NCBI RefSeq assembly: GCF_032926325.1
Contig: NZ_CP136709.1
Span: 1,817,501-1,881,500 of the forward strand
DNA: 64,000 nucleotides
Direction: 5' to 3'
Source of the DNA: Aestuariibaculum lutulentum
GTDB lineage: Bacteria; Bacteroidota; Bacteroidia; Flavobacteriales; Flavobacteriaceae
In this document: one piece after another, positions 26,415 to 34,522 of the stretch
Layout of the letters: every line of letters begins with the position of its first letter
Position numbering within the stretch: the first letter of the stretch is position 1
Position numbers and translations under genes: made by a program
The notes under the pieces: generated by a model
The model's database searches: none
What the model saw: only the letters and a program-made list of their open reading frames with translations
Told to the model about the DNA's origin: nothing

Positions 26415-27545
26415 ATGATGCAACCCACAACATTTCATATCGCTTTAGGAAGTAATAAAGGCGATAAACTTAAAAACTTACAGCAGGCGGTAAATTTAAT
26501 TTATCAGCGTATTGGTGTGATTACTCAGATTTCTAAAGTGTATGAGTCACCGGCTTTTGGTTTTGAAAGTGACGATTTTTATAATTGTTGTTTAGCATTG
26601 CAAAGCGATTTAGAACCCCAGCAGGTTTTAGATGTTTTATTAGCAATTGAAATTGAATTAGGGCGCGTACGAACCAATCCCAATGCTTACGAAGCACGTA
26701 CTATAGATCTGGATATTGTTTTAGTTGAAGATGAAATTATTTCTACCGAAACGTTGATTGTGCCACATCCGGAAATGCAAAAGCGAAAATTTGTGTTGTT
26801 GCCGTTGAACGATATTGCAGTAAAAGTTGAACATCCGGTTTTAAAAAAGAGCATTGGAGCTTTGTTGGATGAATGTGACGATACTTCGGTTTTAGAGCCT
26901 ATTGCTGAGGTGTTGCATAACCCGAGCGCGGATTTCGATTTTTCAACTTTTAATTATATTGCTATAGAAGGGAATATTGGTGCCGGAAAAACGAGTTTAG
27001 CCACTAAAATTTCGAATGATTTTAATGCTAAGCTTATTTTAGAACGCTTCGCTGATAATCCGTTTTTACCACAGTTTTACAAGGATGCCAGTCGCTATGC
27101 GTTTCCGTTAGAGATGTCTTTTTTAGCCGACCGCTATCAACAAATTAGTGATGATTTATCGCAGCTCGATTTGTTCAAAGATTTTATTGTTAGCGATTAC
27201 GATGTGTTTAAGTCGCTTATTTTCTCGAAAGTGACTTTGCAGGAAGATGAGTTTAATCTGTATAGAAAGCTTTTTTACTTAATGTATAAAGAGTTGCGTA
27301 AGCCTGATTTGTATGTGTATCTCTATCAGAATACCGAACGTTTACAGCAAAACATTAAAAAGCGTGGTCGCGATTACGAACAGAATATTGCTGATGAGTA
27401 TCTTGAAAAAATAAACGCGGGTTATCTGGAATTTTTAAAAACTCAAACCGATTTTAACGTAAAAATTATAGATGTCTCTAACAAAGACTTTGTAAATAAC
27501 CGTGAAGATTATTTGTGGGTTTTACAGGAGATTTTTTCTAATTAA
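26415..27545 (+). CDS. folK: Fusion of HPPK (FolK) and deoxynucleoside kinase
   Basis: The 376-aa protein joins two enzymes. Residues 1-160 are 6-hydroxymethyl-7,8-dihydropterin pyrophosphokinase (FHIALGSNKGDKL, YESPAFGFESDDFYNCC, RTIDLDIVL), a step of folate synthesis. Residues about 177-375 are a deoxyadenosine/deoxyguanosine-kinase-like domain with the P-loop IEGNIGAGKTSL, the LERFADNPFL segment and the DRYQQI ERS-like motif. I use ATG 26415; a TTG at 26403 could extend it. The fusion links folate and nucleotide salvage in one polypeptide and is, to my knowledge, recurrent in Flavobacteriia. Its stop overlaps that of the convergent lipoprotein gene by 4 nt. Confidence 0.92.
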   Translation: MMQPTTFHIALGSNKGDKLKNLQQAVNLIYQRIGVITQISKVYESPAFGFESDDFYNCCLALQSDLEPQQVLDVLLAIEIELGRVRTNPNAYEARTIDLDIVLVEDEIISTETLIVPHPEMQKRKFVLLPLNDIAVKVEHPVLKKSIGALLDECDDTSVLEPIAEVLHNPSADFDFSTFNYIAIEGNIGAGKTSLATKISNDFNAKLILERFADNPFLPQFYKDASRYAFPLEMSFLADRYQQISDDLSQLDLFKDFIVSDYDVFKSLIFSKVTLQEDEFNLYRKLFYLMYKELRKPDLYVYLYQNTERLQQNIKKRGRDYEQNIADEYLEKINAGYLEFLKTQTDFNVKIIDVSNKDFVNNREDYLWVLQEIFSN

Positions 27546-27955
27546 CTTTTTGAAAGTGTCAAGTTATGAGACGTTAGAATTATTTTGTTGTCAAGTTCTT
27601 CGGCGTTTAGAAAAACGGTAACATTATTAGTGTTGCTTTCGTTGAAATTAAGTTTAACGTCCGATTTCATTGTGAGATTGAAATCACCTTCCTCTATTTG
27701 TTTAGGTTCATCTAATTTCCAAGTGCCTTGAATAATTTTTGTTGAAGAACCGTCATTAAAAGTAATTTCAGCAGAGAAATCATCTTTAAATATTACGTTT
27801 TTAATTTTATTTTCAGTTTCAGAATCTTCTGAAAGTCTCCAGTTTCCAATTAGTTCCGATGTTGTTATTGTTGTGTCTTTAGTTTCTTTTTTAATTTCAC
27901 AATTTGAAAATAAGACAATAGCAAAAACAAGGAATATTGATTTTAATAGTTTCAT
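27542..27955 (-). CDS. Hypothetical lipoprotein (lipocalin-like)
   Basis: The 137-aa product from ATG 27955 has a lipoprotein signal (MKLLKSIFLVFAIVLFSNC) with the acylated Cys at residue 19. The body is beta-rich, with ELIGNWRL, TFNDGSSTKIIQGTWKL and VTVFLNAEELDNKIIL strands, resembling the lipocalin-like or DUF4923-type small lipoproteins of Bacteroidetes. The function is unknown. A longer in-frame start (27991) exists, but would place the signal inside the protein. It shares the TTAA at 27542-27545 with the stop of the convergent fusion gene. Confidence 0.75.
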   Translation of the reverse strand: MKLLKSIFLVFAIVLFSNCEIKKETKDTTITTSELIGNWRLSEDSETENKIKNVIFKDDFSAEITFNDGSSTKIIQGTWKLDEPKQIEEGDFNLTMKSDVKLNFNESNTNNVTVFLNAEELDNKIILTSHNLTLSKS

Positions 27956-28035
27956 GATTGATGATGAATTTTTTGATTCTAAATCAAACATACCATTTCA
28001 TTGAGAAAAATCAAAACTCAGAAGTAAGAAAATTA

Positions 28036-29580
28036 TTATTTTAAAAACTTCACGTTATTTAAAGTCGCTTCTTCATTTGGAAACTCTAAAGCAGAAGATT
28101 CTGTTTTAATTTCAACGTTTTCTAACGAGATATTTTCACCGCCAAGAATATCAATTACATGATCTGGAGTTTCAATTTTTGCGTTAGAAATGTTTACATT
28201 TTTTCCGTCGTTAATAATTATGAGACCTGAGCTGTTTGCGTCAACATTATCAATGGTTAAATTGGTCAATGGTGATTCCGGAATACCATAAACCTTTAAG
28301 AAATGCGTGCTGTTTTCTATAATTAGGTTGGTCATAGAAACGTCTTTGTAAAACGGTGTTAGTTTATTTACAGGTCTGGCTGGTAAACGCTCAGCCAATT
28401 CACCAACATAAGCAGGTGTTCCTAACATATCCCATTTTATGGCTGTGGCTTCTAAATTCATACGAATGCGGTCGTAATACAGGTACTCGCCACCACCGCC
28501 TCTTGGTCTGCGCGTTTTAAAACGAATACCAACAACGGTGCCTTCAAACACACAGTCATGAACATATAAATTTCTTATGACGCCTGCAGTTTCACTTCCG
28601 CAGGTAATACCGCCATGCCCTTTTTGCGCCAGACAGTAACGTACCACCACGTTTTCGGTAGGTTTATTAACTTTCATGCCGTCTTCACCACGACCAGATT
28701 TCATGGTAAAACAATCGTCTCCGGTATTTAATGTCGAGTATTCAATAAGTACATTTTTAGACGATTCGATATCGATACCATCACCACGAGGAATACCGTA
28801 AGAATTCACATAAACACCTCGAATAATCACATTGTCACAATAGGTTGGTACGATATTCCAGAAGGCCGTATTTTCTAATGAAACGCCTTCAATATATACT
28901 TTTTTACAGTTGATAGGTGAAATGAATTTTGGAGGGAAAATCCAGTCTTCTTTCGAGCCATCATGAATACGTTCTTCAGCTGGTTTATTTAAATCTACTA
29001 AAGTTTCAATAGGCTTCATGTAAGAGCGCGCTTTGATTTCTCCGTCAAATGGCCCGATAAGCTTTCCGTTTCCGGTAATAGCAATATTTTCTTGGTTATT
29101 TGCGTAAATACAAGCAGCAAGCGACATCACTTCTAAACTTTCAACGCGCGTAAAAACGGCTGGTTGATAGTCTTTGACATCGGTGCTAAAACGAAGTACG
29201 GCGCCGTCTTCAAAATGAAGATTCACATTGCTTTTTAAAGCAATACGTCCAGTAAGCCATTCGCCTTCAGGAATGATAACTGTTCCTCCTCCTTGTGTAC
29301 TTATGGTGTCGATAGCTTGTTGAATAATATTTGTTATTAAACTAGCAGTGACTTCAATTTTATCTTTAATGTTGATACTTCTATCAGGGAAACTTGGCTT
29401 TACAAATTCGGGCATAGCAAACGGTGCGGTTACCGGAGCAATGGTGTCTGGTAATACGGTACGGCCTACCTGTTCTTTGGTTGGGATACTTTCCAGTTTG
29501 CTGTAATCTGGTCCGACCTTGATTTCAGTTTTACAACTGGTGAATAAAGCTAAAGATAGTATGGTGATAAAAGCTCTCAT
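28036..29580 (-). CDS. Glycoside hydrolase family 28 lipoprotein (polygalacturonase-like)
   Basis: The 514-aa protein has a lipobox (LFTSC, Cys 16) and a right-handed beta-helix. GH28 active-site motifs are DGIDIE (267-272), GDDC (287-290), GHGGITCGSE (321-330), and RFK (353-355), so the three catalytic Asp, His and the RIK-type pair are present. GH28 enzymes cleave polygalacturonan or rhamnogalacturonan. With the lipid anchor it probably sits in the outer membrane facing the cell surface or periplasm. No susC/susD genes are nearby, so it is an orphan outside a polysaccharide locus. The TrmH-type gene starts a separate unit upstream of it. Confidence 0.92.
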   Translation of the reverse strand: MRAFITILSLALFTSCKTEIKVGPDYSKLESIPTKEQVGRTVLPDTIAPVTAPFAMPEFVKPSFPDRSINIKDKIEVTASLITNIIQQAIDTISTQGGGTVIIPEGEWLTGRIALKSNVNLHFEDGAVLRFSTDVKDYQPAVFTRVESLEVMSLAACIYANNQENIAITGNGKLIGPFDGEIKARSYMKPIETLVDLNKPAEERIHDGSKEDWIFPPKFISPINCKKVYIEGVSLENTAFWNIVPTYCDNVIIRGVYVNSYGIPRGDGIDIESSKNVLIEYSTLNTGDDCFTMKSGRGEDGMKVNKPTENVVVRYCLAQKGHGGITCGSETAGVIRNLYVHDCVFEGTVVGIRFKTRRPRGGGGEYLYYDRIRMNLEATAIKWDMLGTPAYVGELAERLPARPVNKLTPFYKDVSMTNLIIENSTHFLKVYGIPESPLTNLTIDNVDANSSGLIIINDGKNVNISNAKIETPDHVIDILGGENISLENVEIKTESSALEFPNEEATLNNVKFLK

Positions 29581-29656
29581 TTTAGTTCTTATTGGTAATA
29601 ATTAACGTAAAACTATAGATTTAAAACCTACATTGCTGTTGGTTTTGTTCAGCGGT

Positions 29657-30196
29657 TTATTCTGTAATTGTTTTTAGTTTGCTGAATATATCCCAAACCA
29701 CCACACCACAACTCACCGAAATATTTAGGGAGTGTTTTGTGCCATATTGCGGGATTTCAATCACTGTATCGCTTGCTGATACCACTTTTTGTGCTACACC
29801 TTTTACTTCGTTACCAAAAACTAAAGCATATTTGGTATTGGCTTCAGGGGTAAAGTTGTCAAGCATGGTGGCGTTTTCGGCCTGCTCGATGGAACAGATT
29901 TTAACGTTTTCGGCTTTTAAGCGGTCCACTAAATCCATCGTGTTTTCAACGTATTCCCAATCTACAGTCTCGGTACTTCCCAATGCGGTTTTATGAATGT
30001 CTTTATGTGGTGGCGTTGCCGTAATACCGCATAAATAAATCTTTTCAATTAAAAAGGCATCGCTGGTTCTAAAAACTGACCCGATATTATTTAAACTTCT
30101 AATGTTGTCTAAAACAATAATGATGGGTTTTTTTTCAACCTGTTTAAAATCTTCAACGCTTAATCGGTCTAATTCGCTATTTTTTAATTTACGCAT
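29657..30196 (-). CDS. RNA methyltransferase, TrmH/SpoU family
   Basis: The 179-aa protein is a SPOUT-fold SAM-dependent 2'-O-methyltransferase. Motif 1 is NIGSVFRTSDAF, motif 2 YALVFGNEVKGV and motif 3 IEIPQYGTKHSLNISVSCGVVVWDI, with the knot-forming N and S residues. It lacks an N-terminal substrate-binding domain, so it is a short SpoU-type enzyme; the target nucleoside (tRNA or rRNA) cannot be read from sequence. It diverges from mutS. Confidence 0.92.
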   Translation of the reverse strand: MRKLKNSELDRLSVEDFKQVEKKPIIIVLDNIRSLNNIGSVFRTSDAFLIEKIYLCGITATPPHKDIHKTALGSTETVDWEYVENTMDLVDRLKAENVKICSIEQAENATMLDNFTPEANTKYALVFGNEVKGVAQKVVSASDTVIEIPQYGTKHSLNISVSCGVVVWDIFSKLKTITE

Positions 30197-30320
30197 GGTG
30201 GTTTTAATGTCAATATTCTGTAGATAACTTATAGCGTTTCCATTTCAAAAACCACTAAAATTATGCTACTTTAGCACTCCTACAATTGATGCAAAAATAA
30301 CATTAAAAAACTACTTACCC

Positions 30321-32933
30321 TTGGCTAAGAACGCAAAAAAAGAAACTCCGTTAATGAAACAGTATAATAGCATTAAAGCAAAATATCCTGATGCTTTATT
30401 GTTATTTCGTGTGGGGGATTTTTATGAAACCTTTGGAGATGATGCCGTAAAAGCAGCCGGAATTTTGGGGATTATATTAACAAAACGAGGTGCAGGAAGT
30501 GAGACTGAAACGGCTTTGGCAGGGTTTCCGCACCATTCGTTAAATACCTATTTACCAAAGCTGGTAAAAGCCGGGCAACGGGTAGCCATTTGCGATCAGT
30601 TAGAAGATCCGAAGCAAACCAAAACCATTGTAAAGCGAGGGGTTACCGAATTGGTAACGCCGGGTGTGGCTTTAAATGATGAGGTTTTGGTGTCGAAATC
30701 GAATAACTTTTTGTGTTCGGTGTATTTCGATAAAAAACACATTGGTGTTTCGTTTTTAGACATTTCGACGGGTGAGTTTTTAACTTCTCAAGGGAATGCT
30801 GAGTATGTTGATAAGTTGCTTCAAAATTTTAGTCCGAGTGAAGTATTGGTGTCGAAGCAAAAGCGCATGTTGTTTAACGAGACCTTCGGAAACGATTTTC
30901 ATACGTTTTATTTAGAAGACTGGGTATACCAAACCGATTATGCTTACGAAACCTTAACCAAGCATTTCGATACAAAAACACTAAAAGGTTTTGGGGTTGA
31001 AGAATTGTATGAAGGTATTATTGCGTCAGGCTCCATTTTGCATTATCTGGCCGAAACACAGCATAATAAATTACAGCATATTACCTCTATTTCAAGAATT
31101 GCCGAAGACGATTATGTGTGGATGGATAAATTCACCATCCGAAATTTAGAGCTTTATAATTCTACCAATAATAATGCGGTAACGCTTTTAAATATTATCG
31201 ATAAAACCATTTCGCCAATGGGTGGGCGTATGCTAAAGCGTTGGTTGGCATTGCCTTTAAAAAACGCAGGTAAAATTAAACAGCGTCATGAGGTGGTCGA
31301 TTATTTAACCAAGGAAACGTCGGTTCACCAAAAAATACAAAATCAAATTAAGCATATTGGCGATTTAGAACGTTTAATTTCTAAAATAGCCACGGCGAAG
31401 GTAAGTCCCCGTGAGGTTATTCAGCTTAAAAATTCACTGGAAGCTATTGTTCCTATAAAATCTATTGCGACTAACAGTTCGAATGAATCGTTAAAAATTA
31501 TTGGTGATAATTTGCAAAGTTGCGATGTGCTTCGTGAAAAAGTTAAGGAAATGCTTAATGAAGATGCGCCGGTAAATATTTTAAAAGGAAGCACTATTGC
31601 TGCTGGTTTTTCTGCCGAATTAGACGAGTTGCGAAACTTGTCTAAATCTGGAAAAGATTATTTAGATGATATGCTCGAGCGTGAAAGCGAACGCACGGGA
31701 ATTACCTCTTTAAAAATAGCCTCAAATAACGTATTTGGGTATTATATTGAAGTACGAAATACGCATAAAGATAAAGTCCCTGAAGATTGGATTAGAAAAC
31801 AAACTTTAGTTAATGCTGAGCGCTATATTACCGAAGAATTAAAGGAATACGAAGCTAAAATTTTAGGTGCTGAAGACCGTATTCTGGCAATCGAACAGCA
31901 GTTGTTTGCCGAATTGGTGGGGTGGATGAATCAGTATATAAAACCAGTTCAACAGAATGCCTTTTTAATTGGTCAGTTAGATTGTTTATGTGGTTTTGCA
32001 CAATTGGCGAAAGACAACCATTATGTGTATCCAGCCATTGAAGAATCCTTCGATTTAGAAATTAAAGACGGACGCCATCCGGTTATTGAAAAGCAATTGC
32101 CTATTGGGGAAGCTTATATTGCGAATGATGTGTTCTTGGATAGAACCGCTCAGCAAATCATTATGATTACCGGACCAAATATGTCTGGTAAATCGGCTAT
32201 TTTGCGTCAAACAGCCCTTATTGTGTTATTGGCGCAAATGGGAAGTTTTGTTCCAGCACAATCAGCAAGAATTGGTTTGGTCGATAAGATTTTCACCAGA
32301 GTAGGAGCGAGCGATAATATCTCCATGGGCGAATCGACCTTTATGGTAGAGATGAATGAGACAGCTTCTATTTTGAATAATATTTCAGAACGAAGTCTGG
32401 TGTTATTAGATGAAATCGGACGTGGTACCAGTACATACGATGGTATATCTATTGCCTGGGCTATTAGTGAATATTTACACGAACATCCGGCGAAACCAAA
32501 AACCTTGTTTGCAACGCACTATCATGAGTTGAATGAAATGACCGAAACGTTTAAACGTATTAAAAACTTTAATGTGTCGGTTAAGGAATTAAAAGATAAT
32601 GTACTATTCTTAAGAAAACTTGTTGAAGGAGGAAGCGAGCATAGTTTTGGTATTCATGTGGCGAAAATGGCAGGTATGCCGCAGCAGGTTTTACGTCGCG
32701 CGAACCAGGTTTTGAAGAAATTGGAGAAGTCGCACTCTAGTGAGGAGCTTACCGAGAAGGTGAAATCGATGGAAAATGAAATGCAGTTAAGCTTTTTTAA
32801 TTTAGACGATCCCTTACTTGAAAATATAAAAGAAGAAATATTAGAAACTGATATCGATACACTTACGCCAGTGGAAGCCTTGATGAAATTAAATGAAATT
32901 AAGCGTATGTTGGTTAAAAAGAAACAGGCTTAA
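30321..32933 (+). CDS. mutS: DNA mismatch repair protein MutS
   Basis: The 870-aa protein recognises mismatches. The mismatch-reading F-x-E is F34-Y35-E36 (GDFYETFG). The ABC-type ATPase has Walker A GPNMSGKS (618-625), the STFMVEMNE signature and LDEIGRGTSTYDG Walker B/D-loop. The start is TTG 30321 (MAKNAKKETPLMKQ), which matches the family N terminus; ATG 30354 would remove 11 residues. There is no mutL in the window. Near its C terminus it has a DNA/tetramer region ending KRMLVKKKQA. The tRNA array begins about 120 nt later. Confidence 0.97.
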   Translation: MAKNAKKETPLMKQYNSIKAKYPDALLLFRVGDFYETFGDDAVKAAGILGIILTKRGAGSETETALAGFPHHSLNTYLPKLVKAGQRVAICDQLEDPKQTKTIVKRGVTELVTPGVALNDEVLVSKSNNFLCSVYFDKKHIGVSFLDISTGEFLTSQGNAEYVDKLLQNFSPSEVLVSKQKRMLFNETFGNDFHTFYLEDWVYQTDYAYETLTKHFDTKTLKGFGVEELYEGIIASGSILHYLAETQHNKLQHITSISRIAEDDYVWMDKFTIRNLELYNSTNNNAVTLLNIIDKTISPMGGRMLKRWLALPLKNAGKIKQRHEVVDYLTKETSVHQKIQNQIKHIGDLERLISKIATAKVSPREVIQLKNSLEAIVPIKSIATNSSNESLKIIGDNLQSCDVLREKVKEMLNEDAPVNILKGSTIAAGFSAELDELRNLSKSGKDYLDDMLERESERTGITSLKIASNNVFGYYIEVRNTHKDKVPEDWIRKQTLVNAERYITEELKEYEAKILGAEDRILAIEQQLFAELVGWMNQYIKPVQQNAFLIGQLDCLCGFAQLAKDNHYVYPAIEESFDLEIKDGRHPVIEKQLPIGEAYIANDVFLDRTAQQIIMITGPNMSGKSAILRQTALIVLLAQMGSFVPAQSARIGLVDKIFTRVGASDNISMGESTFMVEMNETASILNNISERSLVLLDEIGRGTSTYDGISIAWAISEYLHEHPAKPKTLFATHYHELNEMTETFKRIKNFNVSVKELKDNVLFLRKLVEGGSEHSFGIHVAKMAGMPQQVLRRANQVLKKLEKSHSSEELTEKVKSMENEMQLSFFNLDDPLLENIKEEILETDIDTLTPVEALMKLNEIKRMLVKKKQA

Positions 32934-32963
32934 AATTATTTTTTATTTTTTTCGAAAAAAAGC

Positions 32964-32993
32964 TTTGTACTTCTAATAAATGTACTAAATTTG
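32964..32993 (+). promoter_or_regulatory. Promoter of tRNA-Gly/Leu unit 1
   Basis: TTTG (32964-32967) and TAAATTTG (32986-32993) are 18 nt apart, matching the Bacteroidetes -33/-7 consensus. It lies 59 nt before the first tRNA-Gly. Confidence 0.82.
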
Positions 32994-33051
32994 CAACCGC
33001 AATCACGAATTGCACGCCTGTTAATAATAGGTGACGATCATAAAAATGACT

Positions 33052-33123
33052 GCGAAAGTAGCTCAGGGGTAGAGCATCACCTTGCCAAGGTGAGGGTCGC
33101 GGGTTCAAATCCCGTCTTTCGCT
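33052..33123 (+). tRNA. tRNA-Gly (GCC), copy 1
   Basis: A 72-nt cloverleaf. The acceptor GCGAAAG pairs with CTTTCGC, discriminator T. The anticodon stem TCACC/GGTGA closes the loop TTGCCAA, giving anticodon GCC. The T-arm GGTTCAAATCC is normal. It is identical to the copy at 33445. Confidence 0.97.
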
Positions 33124-33148
33124 CTGATACTTTCAAAAAATATACCAT

Positions 33149-33232
33149 GCTGAAGTGGTGGAATTGGTAGACACGTTGGACTTAAAATCCAATGAACATT
33201 AGTTCGTGCGGGTTCAAGTCCCGCCTTCAGTA
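33149..33232 (+). tRNA. tRNA-Leu (TAA), copy 1
   Basis: An 84-nt class II tRNA with a long variable arm. The acceptor GCTGAAG pairs with CTTCAGT (terminal G-T), discriminator A. The anticodon stem TTGGA/TCCAA closes the loop CTTAAAA, anticodon TAA. It is identical to the copy at 33542. Confidence 0.97.
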
Positions 33233-33234
33233 CT

Positions 33235-33267
33235 AAAGCCTTTACGATTTTCGTGAAGGCTTTTTTT
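33235..33267 (+). terminator. Terminator of tRNA unit 1
   Basis: AAAGCCTTTACG pairs with CGTGAAGGCTTT (one wobble pair) around a short loop, followed by T residues. Confidence 0.82.
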
Positions 33268-33374
33268 GTGTTTGAAAGTTAAATTGTATTCCTGTGTATT
33301 TTGTTGATTTTCAATATTTTATTTGGTTTCGTGTTCGTTTTTTGAAATTTTTATTTTAAAAAGAAATAAAAAGC

Positions 33375-33404
33375 TTTGTAGTTTTAATAATTATAGTAAA
33401 TTTG
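33375..33404 (+). promoter_or_regulatory. Promoter of tRNA-Gly/Leu unit 2
   Basis: TTTG (33375-33378) and TAAATTTG (33397-33404) are again 18 nt apart, and lie 40 nt upstream of the second tRNA-Gly. Confidence 0.82.
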
Positions 33405-33444
33405 CACCCGCAATAGCAATATTGCACGTTCATAATAAATGACT

Positions 33445-33516
33445 GCGAAAGTAGCTCAGGGGTAGAGCATCACCTTGCCAAGGTGAGGGTCGCGGGTTCA
33501 AATCCCGTCTTTCGCT
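33445..33516 (+). tRNA. tRNA-Gly (GCC), copy 2
   Basis: Sequence and fold are identical to the first copy, anticodon GCC, discriminator T. Confidence 0.97.
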
Positions 33517-33541
33517 CTGATACTTTCAAAAAATATACCAT

Positions 33542-33625
33542 GCTGAAGTGGTGGAATTGGTAGACACGTTGGACTTAAAATCCAATGAACATTAGTTCGT
33601 GCGGGTTCAAGTCCCGCCTTCAGTA
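33542..33625 (+). tRNA. tRNA-Leu (TAA), copy 2
   Basis: Identical to copy 1: class II with long variable arm, anticodon TAA, discriminator A. Confidence 0.97.
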
Positions 33626-33627
33626 CT

Positions 33628-33661
33628 AAAGCCTTTATGATTTCCGTAAAGGCTTTTTTTT
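33628..33661 (+). terminator. Terminator of tRNA unit 2
   Basis: AAAGCCTTTA / TAAAGGCTTT stem followed by T residues. It lies just before the end of the convergent LexA-like gene. Confidence 0.82.
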
Positions 33662-33672
33662 TGCTTAAAAAT

Positions 33673-34449
33673 TTAGGAGATTATGTTGGTCTTTTTTAGT
33701 TGTTCCAGTTCCACACCCAATTCCTGAAACATTTGTATAATGCTGCTTATTTTTAGCTCACTCTCATCGTATTCCTGAGTGTTTATACAACAGGTAAATT
33801 CCCATAATTCTAAAATGTCTTTCTTGTGTATTTCGTATGGTTGATAGTTTCTGTTGTCTGAATGTAGTGTTAACATTTCATCTTGTTCGGCGGCTTTAAT
33901 ACGTTTGTAAACAATACCTTCATTCAGGGTTAAAATAATATAAGTTCTTCCGTATTTTATATCCTGAATATTTTCAACGTAACGCGCTACAACATACGAC
34001 CCATCTCTTACCGGGAGCATGGAGTCGCCTTTTATTGGAAAGGTGCGGTGTTTTCCTGACGGAAGAAATGGTAGTTTAATTTTTTCGAGCTGCTCGATAT
34101 ATTCCGGGTCGTCATAGCCATTTAAGTAACCGGCAGTAGCTTTATTGGGAACGATTTCAATAAGATCTTCGTTGTCCTCGCTTACTGTTATTGGAAATAA
34201 AATACGATGATTACCAATGTTTATAAACGACGTGTCTGAAACTTTCGTCAGGTTGTTTTTTACTAAAGCATCAATAGGCAGCTTGTAGTAATCTGAAATT
34301 TTAACCAATAGGTCTAAAGGTGGTTCAGACCGAGCTTCTTCATACGATCCCACTCGGGAACGTGTAATGTTCAGCTCGTCTGCCATTTGCTCTTGCGAAA
34401 ACCCTTTTAAGGTTCTCAGGTACTTAAAGTTGACTGCGAAATAACTCAT
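33673..34449 (-). CDS. XRE-HTH / S24 peptidase (LexA-like) repressor
   Basis: The 258-aa protein has an N-terminal XRE helix-turn-helix (residues 7-62, LRTLKGFSQEQMADELNITRSRVGSYEEA) and a C-terminal S24 self-cleavage domain. The catalytic Ser is S143 (GDSMLP) and the Lys K182 (IVYKRI). A candidate Ala-Gly cleavage bond is A106-G107 (NKATAGYLNGY). Spacings A-S 37 and S-K 39 are close to E. coli LexA (35 and 37). It should repress and be inactivated by RecA-stimulated self-cleavage. It is divergent from a polymerase pair, with a palindrome between them, so it probably controls that pair and itself. RecA dependence is inferred. Confidence 0.92.
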   Translation of the reverse strand: MSYFAVNFKYLRTLKGFSQEQMADELNITRSRVGSYEEARSEPPLDLLVKISDYYKLPIDALVKNNLTKVSDTSFINIGNHRILFPITVSEDNEDLIEIVPNKATAGYLNGYDDPEYIEQLEKIKLPFLPSGKHRTFPIKGDSMLPVRDGSYVVARYVENIQDIKYGRTYIILTLNEGIVYKRIKAAEQDEMLTLHSDNRNYQPYEIHKKDILELWEFTCCINTQEYDESELKISSIIQMFQELGVELEQLKKTNIIS

Positions 34450-34453
34450 ATGC

Positions 34454-34498
34454 TACAAAATTAAGCAATACTTACTACATATTGTAGTTAATTTTGTA
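34454..34498. promoter_or_regulatory. Divergent promoter region with palindromic operator
   Basis: ACTACA-TAT-TGTAGT at 34474-34488 is a perfect 6+6 bp palindrome. On each side lie the arms TACAAAATTAA (34454-34464) and TTAATTTTGTA (34488-34498), a perfect 11-bp inverted repeat whose cores are TAATTTTG -7-type boxes, one for each direction. No clear TTTG -33 box is seen for either. The arrangement suggests the LexA-like repressor binds the central site and blocks both genes. Confidence 0.7.
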
Positions 34499-34522
34499 AA
34501 ATAATTGATAAAGCAGAAAACG

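Larger units (their letters stand above)
33044..33637 (+). repeat. Direct duplication of the tRNA-Gly/tRNA-Leu unit
   Basis: The 201-nt block 33044-33244 recurs without a mismatch at 33437-33637, offset 393 nt. It includes both tRNA genes, their 25-nt spacer and the first half of the terminator. The promoters upstream are similar in layout but have diverged, and the terminator tails differ, so gene conversion may keep the tRNA part identical. Confidence 0.95.
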
